DNA of 34,926 nt from Corallococcus carmarthensis. Lineage in GTDB: Bacteria > Myxococcota > Myxococcia > Myxococcales > Myxococcaceae. The stretch covers positions 1 to 34,926 of the forward strand of contig NZ_RAWE01000093.1 in assembly GCF_003611695.1 (NCBI RefSeq), given 5' to 3'. The translations under genes were made by a program, and so were the position numbers. Shown here one piece after another: positions 16,319 through 23,480 of this stretch. Numbering within the stretch: position 1 is the first letter of the stretch; each line of letters starts with the position of its first letter. Below the pieces are notes generated by a model. It saw only the letters and a list, made by a program, of their open reading frames with translations. It made no database searches and had not been told where the DNA came from.

Positions 16319-16456
16319 CGTGATCTCCTCACGTCCTGCTGCGTCGTCGCTCTGCGTCGTGATGTCTTTCGTTGAATCCAAGCCTTCCCCGGCTACAGGA
16401 CGCCGAAAATCTCGGATTCTTGAAAGGCAGAGGTCGCAATCCTCACGGGCCGTCAG

Positions 16457-16485
16457 GGGACAGCCTTCCTGCAAACTTCTATAAT
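16457..16485 (+). promoter_or_regulatory. Predicted sigma-70-type promoter for the EEP lipoprotein
   Basis: A perfect TATAAT (16480-16485), rare in this GC-rich sequence, lies 17 bases after GGGACA (16457-16462), which matches 4 of 6 bases of TTGACA. Transcription would start near 16492, about 68 bases before the ATG at 16560. The 16319-16559 gap otherwise holds nothing I can name apart from the Shine-Dalgarno of the divergent gene. Confidence 0.55.
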
Positions 16486-16559
16486 CACGGGCCAGTCGGC
16501 GTGCCGAAGCCGATGGGTCACCCCCTCGACACCCTCGGAAGCAAGGATCCAGGCCCTGT

Positions 16560-17897
16560 ATGGCAATGAAGCTCCCCCCGTTCCTCCGCCCATTTGTAGC
16601 GCTGGGTTTCCTGGCGCTCGCTTGCGGCCCGGGTGACGAGCCCATCACGCCCCCGGACTCGGGGACCTCTGTCGATGCCGGCTCCGGGAACGACGCGGGC
16701 AGCACCGCGGACGCGGGCAGCACCGCGGACGCGGGCAGCACCGTGGACGCGGGTCAGTCCACGGATGACGCGGGCACCACCGTGGATGCCGGATCCGATG
16801 TGGACTCGGGTCCCAATGACGCTGGCACCACGGTCGACGCGGGCTCGACGGTGGATGCGGGCTCGACCGTTGACGCGGGCTCTTCGACCGACGCGGGTTC
16901 TGCCACGGATGCCGGTTCCGCGATCGACGCGGGCTCGACGGTGGACGCGGGCTCGACCGTCGACGCGGGTTCTTCGACCGATGCGGGTTCTTCGACCGAC
17001 GCGGGCTCGGCCACGGACGCCGGTTCCGCCACGGACGCGGGCTCCCCCACTGACGGCGGCTCCTCGAGCGACGCGGGCACGGATGGTGGTTCGGACTCCG
17101 ACGGTGGCTACACGCAGATCCGCCTGATGGCCGCCAATCTCTCCAGCGGCAACGGCCAGGACTACGACCCGGGCCACGGCATCCGGCTGATGCAGGGCGT
17201 GAAGCCCGACGTCGTGATGATCCAGGAGTTCAACTACAAGACGGACTCCGCTGCGGACATCCGCACCATGGCGGACATGGTCATCGGCTCGGGCTCCTAC
17301 TACCACCGCGAGACCGGCGCGCAGATCCCCAACGGCATCATCAGCCGCTACCCCATCATCGAGTCGGGCGAGTGGACGGACAGCAAGGTCTCCAACCGCG
17401 ACTTCGCCTGGGCCCGCATCGACATCCCCGGGCCGCATGACCTCTGGGCCGTCAGCGTGCACCTGCTCACCACCAGCTCCGGCAACCGCTCCGCGGAAGC
17501 CACGCAGCTCGTGGGCTACATCAAGGCGAAGATCCCCACGGACGACTACCTGGCCATCGGCGGCGACTTCAACACCGACACCCGCTCCGAGGCGTGCTTC
17601 ACCACCTTCAAGCAGGTGGTCAACACCTCGGGCCCGTACCCCGCGGACAAGAACGGCAAGGACGGCACCAACTCCACCCGCAGCAAGCCCTACGACCACG
17701 TGCTCGTGGACGACGACCTGCGCCAGTACCAGGTGTCCACCGTCATCGGGAGCAGCACCTTCGCCAACGGACTGGTGCTCGACAGCCGCGTCTTCACGCC
17801 CATCTCGGACATCTACCCGGCACTCAACACCGACAGCGGCGCGGCCAGCATGCAGCACATGGGCGTCGTGAAGACGTTCCTCACGCCCAACTTCTAG
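16560..17897 (+). CDS. Repeat-bearing lipoprotein with an endonuclease/exonuclease/phosphatase (EEP) domain
   Basis: 445 residues from the ATG at 16560 (another ATG at 16566). A signal peptide with lipobox L-A-L-A-C (Cys22) indicates a lipoprotein. Residues about 38-182 are a low-complexity hexapeptide repeat (D-A-G-S-T/S-V/T/A) that probably acts as a flexible acidic stalk. The C-terminal ~260 residues are an EEP-superfamily domain, the DNase I/sphingomyelinase/phosphatase fold: MAANLSSGNG, VVMIQEFNYK (metal-binding Glu), the VSVHLL strand, IGGDFNTDTRSE (catalytic Asp/Asn), KPYDHVLVD and a final MQHMGVV. In most members the last motif reads S-D-H; here Gln replaces that Asp. It could cleave extracellular DNA, phospholipid or a phosphoester. 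The substrate is unknown, and surface location suits nutrient release or predation. Confidence 0.85.
   Translation: MAMKLPPFLRPFVALGFLALACGPGDEPITPPDSGTSVDAGSGNDAGSTADAGSTADAGSTVDAGQSTDDAGTTVDAGSDVDSGPNDAGTTVDAGSTVDAGSTVDAGSSTDAGSATDAGSAIDAGSTVDAGSTVDAGSSTDAGSSTDAGSATDAGSATDAGSPTDGGSSSDAGTDGGSDSDGGYTQIRLMAANLSSGNGQDYDPGHGIRLMQGVKPDVVMIQEFNYKTDSAADIRTMADMVIGSGSYYHRETGAQIPNGIISRYPIIESGEWTDSKVSNRDFAWARIDIPGPHDLWAVSVHLLTTSSGNRSAEATQLVGYIKAKIPTDDYLAIGGDFNTDTRSEACFTTFKQVVNTSGPYPADKNGKDGTNSTRSKPYDHVLVDDDLRQYQVSTVIGSSTFANGLVLDSRVFTPISDIYPALNTDSGAASMQHMGVVKTFLTPNF
16675..17108 (+). repeat. 18-bp tandem repeat encoding D-A-G-S-x-x hexapeptides
   Basis: About two dozen imperfect 18-bp units, typically GACGCGGGCTCGACCGTC, lie in frame in the lipoprotein gene and encode D-A-G-S-T-V and close variants. 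Because the unit is a multiple of three, gain or loss of units keeps the frame open. The DNA varies more than the protein. Confidence 0.85.
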
Positions 17898-17915
17898 CGG
17901 GCACCCGGCAGGCAA

Positions 17916-17962
17916 CGCGGGCCGGTCATCGGGAAGCTCCCGGTGTCCGGCCCGTGCCTTTT
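17916..17962 (+). terminator. Intrinsic terminator after the EEP lipoprotein
   Basis: CGCGGGCCGG (17916-17925) pairs with CCGGCCCGTG (17947-17956, one G-T pair), and an inner CGGGA/TCCCG stem extends it. TTTT follows at 17959-17962. It lies in the 64-bp gap between convergent genes, and the T-run overlaps the first base of the other gene's stop. Confidence 0.7.
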
Positions 17963-18336
17963 CAGAAGCTCCACTTGTGCTTGTTCTTCGCGATGAAGCG
18001 CCCCACCGGCGGGATGCGCGCGATGAGCGGCGTCAGCACGAACACGGCCGCCAGCCGCAGAGGCTTGACCGCCTGCGACGCGATGTAGGCCGCGCCCCAC
18101 GCGCCCGCCTGCGCCCCGGTCCCCTGGGGCTGGAAGCCGGCCCGGATGGCCGCCCAGAAGCCCACGATGACCAGGCCGAAGATGAGGTAGTTCACCGCGA
18201 TGGCCAGCGGCCCGTACTCCACCAGCAGCGCCTTGAAGCGCGCCATCAGCGACGGCTTCGCCGCCGGCGGCGTGGTGGTTCCGGGTGGGGCAATGTCGGG
18301 AGCGGAAGGCTTCACGTCGGGCTCAACAGGCGCCAT
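17962..18336 (-). CDS. Small DUF1279-like membrane protein
   Basis: 124 residues from the ATG at 18336; a GTG at 18360 is also in frame and has GGAGG only 2 bases before it, so the start is uncertain. A Pro-rich N-terminus is followed by ARFKALLVEYGPLAIAVNYL, a hydrophobic helix (IFGLVIVGFWAAIRAG), and AAYIASQAVKPLRLAAVFVL then TPLIARI. This pattern, with a Tyr-Gly before the first helix and 'K-P-x-R' before the second, resembles the DUF1279/FAM210 domain. Members are small two-helix membrane proteins whose bacterial function is unknown. The gene sits between the EEP lipoprotein and the lspA pair, on the opposite strand. Confidence 0.72.
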   Translation of the reverse strand: MAPVEPDVKPSAPDIAPPGTTTPPAAKPSLMARFKALLVEYGPLAIAVNYLIFGLVIVGFWAAIRAGFQPQGTGAQAGAWGAAYIASQAVKPLRLAAVFVLTPLIARIPPVGRFIAKNKHKWSF

Positions 18337-18456
18337 GGGCGCACCATGCCCGAAACGCACGGCCTCCGGGAGGGAGAGGGCAGCCGGGCCGGCGGGCTGG
18401 GGCCCGGGTCCGGGTTGTCAGGGCTCCCAGGGGCGCGATAGAGGTTCGGGCACCCC

Positions 18457-19086
18457 ATGAAAGCCTCCCTCCGCCTCCTCCTCGTGGTGGTCCTCGCCGT
18501 GCTGGCGGCGGATCAGGTGACCAAGTACCTGGCCGTGTCCCGGCTGACGGAAGCGCTGGACGGACGCAGCGGCCTGTCGCGCGTGTCCGGCTTCCTGAGC
18601 GAGCAGAACCTGGACAACGACCCTCCGGTGGAGGGCGTGTTCCGCAAGAACACCCGGCCGTACCGCTTCATCGAGGACTACTGGCACTTCCGCTACGTGG
18701 AGAACCCGGGCGCGGCGTGGGGCATGTTCTCCAACCTGCCGGACACCGCGCGCAAGGCGTTCTTCCACGTGGTGAGCCTGGCGGCGCTGGCGTTCATCCT
18801 GGTGCTGTACCGCCGCACGGAGGCGTCGCAGAAGCTGGTGCGCGTGGCGCTGGCGCTCATCACCGGCGGCGCGCTGGGCAACTTCATGGACCGGCTCATC
18901 CGGGGCTACGTCATCGACTTCATCGACTGGCACTGGCGCAACCAGCCGGGCATGCGCTGGCCCACGTTCAACGTGGCGGACGCGGCCATCTGCGTGGGCG
19001 TGGCGCTGATGCTGCTGGACTCCCTGCGCCGGCCGGAAGCCGTGGCCACGCCGCCGCTCCCCCAGGGCAGCAGCCCGCAGCCGTGA
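18457..19086 (+). CDS. lspA: Lipoprotein signal peptidase (signal peptidase II), copy 1
   Basis: 209 residues, ATG at 18457, with GAGG 12 bases upstream. This integral inner-membrane aspartyl protease removes the signal peptide from diacylglyceryl-modified prolipoproteins. The family motifs are present: D19-Q-V-T-K-Y, NPGAAWGMF (83-91), GNFMDR with catalytic Asp145, and FNVADAAI with catalytic Asp175. Four hydrophobic helices are visible. It is about 40 residues longer than typical LspA because of an extra periplasmic segment (about residues 30-75) before the NPGAAWG motif. A second lspA starts 32 bp downstream and an lgt-like gene follows, so this is a lipoprotein-maturation cluster. Confidence 0.95.
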   Translation: MKASLRLLLVVVLAVLAADQVTKYLAVSRLTEALDGRSGLSRVSGFLSEQNLDNDPPVEGVFRKNTRPYRFIEDYWHFRYVENPGAAWGMFSNLPDTARKAFFHVVSLAALAFILVLYRRTEASQKLVRVALALITGGALGNFMDRLIRGYVIDFIDWHWRNQPGMRWPTFNVADAAICVGVALMLLDSLRRPEAVATPPLPQGSSPQP

Positions 19087-19110
19087 CGCGCGGGGGTGGG
19101 CTGGTATAAG
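19083..19110 (+). promoter_or_regulatory. Possible promoter for the second lspA
   Basis: GTGACG (19083-19088, 4/6 match to TTGACA) and TATAAG (19105-19110, 5/6 match to TATAAT) are separated by 16 bases. The predicted start is about 19117, almost at the GTG start codon at 19119, which has no Shine-Dalgarno. A leaderless transcript is possible. Confidence 0.4.
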
Positions 19111-19118
19111 CCCGTCCC

Positions 19119-19733
19119 GTGCCCCGCAAATACGCCATCCTCCTCGCCCTCACGCTGGGCGTCATCGTGCTGGACCAGTGGACGAAGTACCTGGTCGTGC
19201 GGGACCTCACCACCCGCTTCGACGGGGCCACCACGCTGTCGGAGCGGCTGGGCGCGTTCTATTCGCCCGCCGAGGAGCCGGGCCGCCGCGGCCTGCACTT
19301 CCAGCCGCGCACGCACGTGGAGGTGGTGGAGAACTTCTTCCGCCTGCGCTACGCGGAGAACCCGGGCGCCGCGTGGGGCATGTTCCGCGACCTGCCGCCC
19401 CACCTGCGCGGCCCGCTCTTCCACCTGGTGAGCCTGGGCGCGGTGCTGCTCATCGTCTTCTACTTCCGGAAGCTGTCCGGCACGGACCCCGCGGAGGTGT
19501 GGGCGCTGTGGGGCCTGCCGCTGGTGCTGGGCGGCGCGCTGGGCAACTACATCGACCGCGTGGCGCGGGCCTTCGTCATCGATTTCCTGGAGGCCCATTG
19601 GTACGACAAGGCCGCCTGGCCGTCGTTCAACGTCGCGGACATGGCCATCTGCATCGGCGTGGGCATGCTCGTGGTGGATGGCTTCGTGCGCAAGGAGAAG
19701 CCTGCGCCCTCCGCCCCCGCGAAGGCCTCGTAG
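19119..19733 (+). CDS. lspA: Lipoprotein signal peptidase (signal peptidase II), copy 2
   Basis: 204 residues from a GTG at 19119. It has all signatures of an active LspA: D19-Q-W-T-K-Y, NPGAAWGMF (81-89), GNYIDR with Asp146, and FNVADMAI with Asp174. Like copy 1 it has a long insert (about residues 30-72) before NPGAAWG, but its sequence differs, so the copies are diverged paralogues and not a recent duplication. The start has no Shine-Dalgarno. Myxobacteria are known to carry several LspA paralogues, and the myxobacterial antibiotic myxovirescin (TA) inhibits LspA, so an extra copy could give dosage or resistance; that is inference here. Confidence 0.94.
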   Translation: MPRKYAILLALTLGVIVLDQWTKYLVVRDLTTRFDGATTLSERLGAFYSPAEEPGRRGLHFQPRTHVEVVENFFRLRYAENPGAAWGMFRDLPPHLRGPLFHLVSLGAVLLIVFYFRKLSGTDPAEVWALWGLPLVLGGALGNYIDRVARAFVIDFLEAHWYDKAAWPSFNVADMAICIGVGMLVVDGFVRKEKPAPSAPAKAS

Positions 19734-19817
19734 CCGCATGACGGGTTGGGGAATGTCCCTCCCGCCCGTCCCGGTTGTCCCCGCCATTCGTCCGGGCCGC
19801 CCGGCAAGAGGTCCCCC

Positions 19818-21119
19818 ATGCTCCCCGTCCTGCTGCGCCTGACCTTCACCACGCTGTGGATGCAGCTGCTGCTGTACGCCGCCGCGGTGGGGGTGGTGGC
19901 CTCCGTCGCCGTCAACGGCTGGAAGGGCACGCTGGGGCCGGTGGATGAAAAGACGGGCAAGGAGGGGCCCGCGCCGCTCCAGGACAAGCTCCTGCGCGCG
20001 GTGGGGTTCGCGGTGGTGGGTGGCTTCCTCGCGTACTTCGGCCTGATGTACGCGCTGCCCGCGGACGCCTTCCCCGGCGGTAGGGGCGAGGGCATCCCGC
20101 TGCACACCTACGGCGTGCTCCTGGCCGCGGGCTTCGTCACCGCGGTGTCGGTGGCGGGCCGGCTGGCGCAGGACGAGTGGCGCCGGGTGACCTTCGTGGA
20201 CGGCCGGGGTTGGGTGGACACGGAGGGCCCGCAGAAGCGCGAGCAGGTGATGGACCTGGCGTTCTGGGTGCTGGTGGGCGGGCTCGTGGGCAGCCGCGTG
20301 CTGTTCGTGCTGGTGAACTGGCAGGACTACGCGCGCGACTGGACGCAGGCCTTCTCCCTGGGCGGCGGGCTGGTGTTCTACGGCGGCCTGATTGGCGCGG
20401 GGCTGGCGGCGTTCCTCTTCGCCCGCAAGCACGGCCTGGATTTCCTGCGGCTGGCGGACGTGTGCATCCCCACGGTGTCGCTGGGGCAGTGCCTGGGGCG
20501 CCTGGGCTGCTTCTCCGCCGGGTGCTGCTGGGGCGACATGGCGGGGAGCCACTCGCACACGGGCGTCACCTTCCCGGGCTCCGCGCTGGCCCAGGACCTG
20601 TTCGGCCGGCTGGGGAGGGCGTCCAGCCTGGCGTATGGCTCGCAGGCCGGGGATGACCGCTTCGTGGTGGAGGCCACCGGGCAGGTGCTCCACCAGGCGG
20701 CGCCGGGCGCGGTGCGCATCTCCGACTGGGTGGCCCAGCACGGCACCACGCTGCCGGTGTACCCCACGCAGCTCTTCGAGTCGGTGGGCCAACTGGTGCT
20801 CTTCGTGGCGCTCCTGTACGCGCGCCGCTTCCGCCGCTTCCACGGGCACATTTTCGCCCTGTGGCTGATGGCCTATGCCGTCCTGCGCACCACGGTGGAG
20901 CTGTTCCGGGGCGACGTGGAGCGCGGCACCCTGCACGGCCTGCTGGAGTCGCTGGGGGCCCAGGGGCTGGCCGGGGCGGTGCCCCTGGAGGCCTGGTACA
21001 ACGTGTCCACCAGCCAGTTCATCTCCCTGTGCATGTTCACCTTCGGTGCACTGCTGATGGCGCGCCACCGACCGGCGGGTGAGGCCGCTGGCCTGGGGCC
21101 TACACCGTCTGCTGCCTGA
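19818..21119 (+). CDS. lgt: Lgt-family prolipoprotein diacylglyceryl transferase homologue with altered active-site signature
   Basis: 433 residues; the ATG at 19818 follows AAGAGG (19806-19811) by 6 bases. The Lgt core is clear: VGGLVGSRVLFVLVNW, GGLVFYGGLIGAGLAAFLFA (182-201), LGRLGCFSAGCCWG (226-239) and AYAVLRTTVELFRG (352-365). Compared with E. coli Lgt, Arg143, Arg239 and Glu243 are kept (Arg228, Arg357, Glu361). The catalytic His103 position is Tyr188, Asn146 is Cys231 and Glu151 is Cys236. It is also longer, with an extra N-terminal helix and about 70 residues inserted after GCCWG. It may be a divergent lipoprotein acyltransferase or a paralogue with another acceptor; a canonical lgt may exist elsewhere. 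Its position after two lspA genes supports a lipoprotein role. Confidence 0.85.
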   Translation: MLPVLLRLTFTTLWMQLLLYAAAVGVVASVAVNGWKGTLGPVDEKTGKEGPAPLQDKLLRAVGFAVVGGFLAYFGLMYALPADAFPGGRGEGIPLHTYGVLLAAGFVTAVSVAGRLAQDEWRRVTFVDGRGWVDTEGPQKREQVMDLAFWVLVGGLVGSRVLFVLVNWQDYARDWTQAFSLGGGLVFYGGLIGAGLAAFLFARKHGLDFLRLADVCIPTVSLGQCLGRLGCFSAGCCWGDMAGSHSHTGVTFPGSALAQDLFGRLGRASSLAYGSQAGDDRFVVEATGQVLHQAAPGAVRISDWVAQHGTTLPVYPTQLFESVGQLVLFVALLYARRFRRFHGHIFALWLMAYAVLRTTVELFRGDVERGTLHGLLESLGAQGLAGAVPLEAWYNVSTSQFISLCMFTFGALLMARHRPAGEAAGLGPTPSAA

Positions 21120-21158
21120 GGTTGCGAGCCGCGCCCGGGTTGGGGACACTCCCAGGAC

Positions 21159-22298
21159 ATGCCGCCGCCCGACAACGCCCGGCCCGCCGCCAAGAATGGA
21201 GGCCGGCCCGCGCAGGACGCCAGTTCCTCCAGCGAAGCCGCCCTTCACGAATGTGAGGAGATGGAAGCGGCCATCGCCGAGCTGCGCCACAGCTACGAGC
21301 AGTACTTCCTGGGTATGGAGCGCCAGGCGCCCATCCGCGCGCATGAGGACCTGAAGAAGCGGATGCTGAAGCTCAAGGGGGCCTTCATCCGCAGCACGTC
21401 GGTGAAGTTCCGCGTGCAGAGCCTCCACAACAAGTTCCTCACCTACGAGCGGCTGTGGGTGCGCACGCTCCAGGAGATTGAAGCCGGCACCTACCGCCGC
21501 GACCTGGCCAAGGCCCGCCGCCGCTCCGGGGGGAAGCAGCCCGGTGCCGCCGGGGAGCGCCAGAAGGGAGTGGTGGAGCTCACGGAAGAAGTCTCCGACA
21601 TGGACTTCGAGGAGATTGAAGAGCTCACCGGCCGCAGGCCCATCAACGAGCCGAAGATCGCCGCGGAGTACCTGGCGCAGCAGGTCGCGGCACCCTCGGG
21701 GGGAACGCCCTTCCGGGGCACGCCCGCCGTGGCGCAGCCGGCCGTGGCTCCCGTCGCGGCGCAGCCGGCCGGTGCGCCCCGGGGCACGCCCGCGGGGCTG
21801 GTGTCTCCGGCGAAGAGCGTTCCGGCGGTGGCACCCGTGGGGGGGCTGCCGTCCATTGCTCCCGTGGGGGGCACGCCGCAGAAGGGGACCCCGGCGGTGG
21901 GGACGTCGAAGCTGCCCTCGGTGACGCCCGTGGTGCCTCCGGGTGGGACTCCGGCGGGGGGACGTCCGGCGGTGCCTCCGGGCATGGCGGCCAAGGCTCC
22001 GGCCGCTCCTCCGCAGCCCGCGCGTCCGGCGGCGGCTCCCGTGGCGGCGGCGCCCCGTCCCGCGGCGGCCGGTCCCGGTGGCGGCATGTCCGACGACAAG
22101 CTGCGCGCGGTGTACGACGCGTACGTCACCGCGAAGCGCCGCTGCCAGGAGGACACGTCCAAGCTGTCCTACGAGTCGGTGGCCGCCACGCTGCGCAAGC
22201 AGGTGCCGGAGCTGCTCAAGCAGCACAACGCGAAGGCCGTGGAGTTCAAGGTCGTCATCAAGGACGGCAAGGCCTCGCTCAAGGCCGTGCCCAAGTAG
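21159..22298 (+). CDS. Myxobacterial protein with N-terminal helical domain, Pro-rich linker and C-terminal helical domain
   Basis: 379 residues, ATG at 21159. Residues about 25-115 are charged and helical and probably coiled coil (ECEEMEAAIAELRHSYEQYF, and so on). Residues about 175-305 are a Pro/Ala/Gly/Thr-rich linker with repeated G-T-P and A-P-V-G-G elements. The last ~70 residues (MSDDKLRAVYDAYVTAKRRC... AVEFKVVIKDGKASLKAVPK) are a compact domain that I recall from a myxobacteria-restricted family named after an M. xanthus locus (MXAN_5187-type C-terminal domain); that recollection should be treated as tentative. There is no signal peptide or membrane helix, so it is probably cytoplasmic. 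The function is unknown. It follows the lgt-like gene by 39 bp and precedes kdsC by 11 bp. Confidence 0.82.
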   Translation: MPPPDNARPAAKNGGRPAQDASSSSEAALHECEEMEAAIAELRHSYEQYFLGMERQAPIRAHEDLKKRMLKLKGAFIRSTSVKFRVQSLHNKFLTYERLWVRTLQEIEAGTYRRDLAKARRRSGGKQPGAAGERQKGVVELTEEVSDMDFEEIEELTGRRPINEPKIAAEYLAQQVAAPSGGTPFRGTPAVAQPAVAPVAAQPAGAPRGTPAGLVSPAKSVPAVAPVGGLPSIAPVGGTPQKGTPAVGTSKLPSVTPVVPPGGTPAGGRPAVPPGMAAKAPAAPPQPARPAAAPVAAAPRPAAAGPGGGMSDDKLRAVYDAYVTAKRRCQEDTSKLSYESVAATLRKQVPELLKQHNAKAVEFKVVIKDGKASLKAVPK

Positions 22299-22309
22299 CG
22301 GAGGCACGG

Positions 22310-22825
22310 ATGAACCAGGACCTGGAGTCGCTCAAGGCGCGGGTGGCGCGCCTGTCGGTGATGATCTTCGACATCGACGGCACGCTCACCGACGGCCGCA
22401 TCTTCTGGGTGCCCAACTCCGGCTGGACGCAGATGTACAGCGTGCGCGACGGCATGGGCATCAAGCGCCTCCAGGAGGTGGGCATCGAGGTGGCCGCCAT
22501 CTCCGGCGGCGACAGCCTCTCCGCGCAGATGCGCATGCAGTCCCTGGGCTTGCGCCACGTGCACTTCGGCAGCCAGGACAAGGTGGCGCACTTCGAGAAG
22601 CTGCTCGGCATCCTCAACGTGTCCGCGGAGCACTGCGGCTACATGGGTGACGAAGTCGTGGACCTGCCGCTGCTCAACGCGGTGGGCTTCTCCGCCACCG
22701 TGCCCGAGGCCCCGGACGAGGTGCGCGCGAAGGTGCACTACGTGGCCCAGCGCGCCGCGGGCTTCGGCGCCGCGCGCGAGGTGTGTGAGTTCATCCTGAA
22801 GCACCGCTCGCGCCCCGCGCAGTAG
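22310..22825 (+). CDS. kdsC: KdsC-like HAD phosphatase (3-deoxy-D-manno-octulosonate 8-phosphate phosphatase)
   Basis: 171 residues, ATG at 22310 with GGAGG (22300-22304) 5 bases upstream. The HAD nucleophile motif D21-I-D23-G-T-L-T-D-G is at the N-terminus, followed by SVRDGMGIKRLQEVGIEVAA, ISGGDS and the late acidic motif GYMGDEVVDLPLL. It is a cap-less (C0) HAD of typical KdsC length; KdsC forms tetramers and dephosphorylates KDO-8-phosphate in LPS inner-core synthesis. Related C0 phosphatases act on sialic-acid-9-phosphate and similar sugar acids, so the substrate is probable but not proven. It appears to share a transcript with the gene before it. Confidence 0.9.
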   Translation: MNQDLESLKARVARLSVMIFDIDGTLTDGRIFWVPNSGWTQMYSVRDGMGIKRLQEVGIEVAAISGGDSLSAQMRMQSLGLRHVHFGSQDKVAHFEKLLGILNVSAEHCGYMGDEVVDLPLLNAVGFSATVPEAPDEVRAKVHYVAQRAAGFGAAREVCEFILKHRSRPAQ

Positions 22826-23011
22826 CGGCTACTTCCAGTCGCGCACCCGCGTGGCGTGGGCGGGCATGGCCTTGCCTACCCGGGGCAGGCCCGGGGCGGG
22901 TGCAACGCGCGGAATGCGAGGCCCTTCTGACTCATCGTCAAACCGGCGGGAGGGGAAAGATGCCCAAACGTTCGCTCCTGGAAACGCCTGCCTCCCCATC
23001 GCGAGTGCAGG

Positions 23012-23040
23012 TTGTCGCTCCCCAGGCCCGTTCCTACCTT
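23012..23040 (+). promoter_or_regulatory. Possible promoter upstream of the 23094 lipoprotein gene
   Basis: TTGTCG (23012-23017) and TACCTT (23035-23040) are separated by 17 bases, matching 4/6 and 3/6 of the sigma-70 consensus. The predicted start is about 45 bases before the ATG. The rest of 22826-23093 shows no gene I can support. Confidence 0.3.
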
Positions 23041-23093
23041 GCGCTGCCTGATGGCCGGTGGACGGCCCGAGACGCGAGGGAGGCGACGTGGGG

Positions 23094-23477
23094 ATGGGGC
23101 GGATGTGGCTCGGACTGGCAGCGGCCGTGGGACTCTCCGTGGCCACGGGATGCGGGCAGTCCCCCGAGGACTCCGAAGCGCGGCTCGCGGCCCTGGAGGC
23201 CGAGGGCAAGCAGATGGACCAGGCCCTGGACGCGGTCGAGGACCGGCTCATGGGCAGCCAGGGACGGCTCGCCATGTGGAACGAGCTGGGGCGGCGTCAC
23301 CAGGAGGTGAGTGCCATCCAGTGCAAGGTGTCCGACGCCCACATGGCCGCCATCCTGGCGCACGAGGACAAGCAGAACCAGAAGGCGCGGATGGTCAAGC
23401 AGCGCAACTCCATGGCGTCCGTGGACACCGCCGTGCTCACCTCCGGCAAGGTGCCCACGCAGCAGCGCAGCAACTGA
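23094..23477 (+). CDS. Small predicted lipoprotein with helical mature domain
   Basis: 127 residues from the ATG at 23094; a GTG at 23088 is the alternative, and both lie after GGGAGG (23078-23083), at spacings of 10 and 4. MGRMWLGLAAAVGLSVATGC is a signal peptide with a lipobox-like A-T-G-C. The mature part (EDSEARLAALEAEGKQMDQA, then LDAVEDRLMGSQGRLAMWNE) is strongly helical and likely coiled coil, then HQEVSAIQCKVSDAHMAAIL. I recognise no family. It is convergent with the dehydrogenase gene, with 3 bp between the stops. It is preceded by a 268-bp gap, so it is probably a separate transcription unit from kdsC. Confidence 0.78.
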   Translation: MGRMWLGLAAAVGLSVATGCGQSPEDSEARLAALEAEGKQMDQALDAVEDRLMGSQGRLAMWNELGRRHQEVSAIQCKVSDAHMAAILAHEDKQNQKARMVKQRNSMASVDTAVLTSGKVPTQQRSN

Positions 23478-23480
23478 CGT

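Noticed and set aside
16675-17108. CRISPR-like array
   Set aside because: The 18-bp repeats are contiguous, in frame and without unique spacers; they encode a protein stalk.
18457-21119. Part of a myxovirescin-type biosynthetic cluster, because of the extra lspA
   Set aside because: No polyketide synthase, NRPS or tailoring gene is present; the neighbours are lipoprotein and LPS genes.
18906-22307. A 1133-codon open frame on the minus strand
   Set aside because: It lies antisense to lspA, lspA, lgt-like and the coiled-coil gene and has His/Arg/Gln-rich low-complexity translation, a typical shadow of GC-rich codon bias.
22829-23275. A 148-codon minus-strand frame between kdsC and the 23094 lipoprotein
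   Set aside because: It overlaps the lipoprotein gene antisense, is Ser/Pro/Arg-rich, and lacks a ribosome site or domain.
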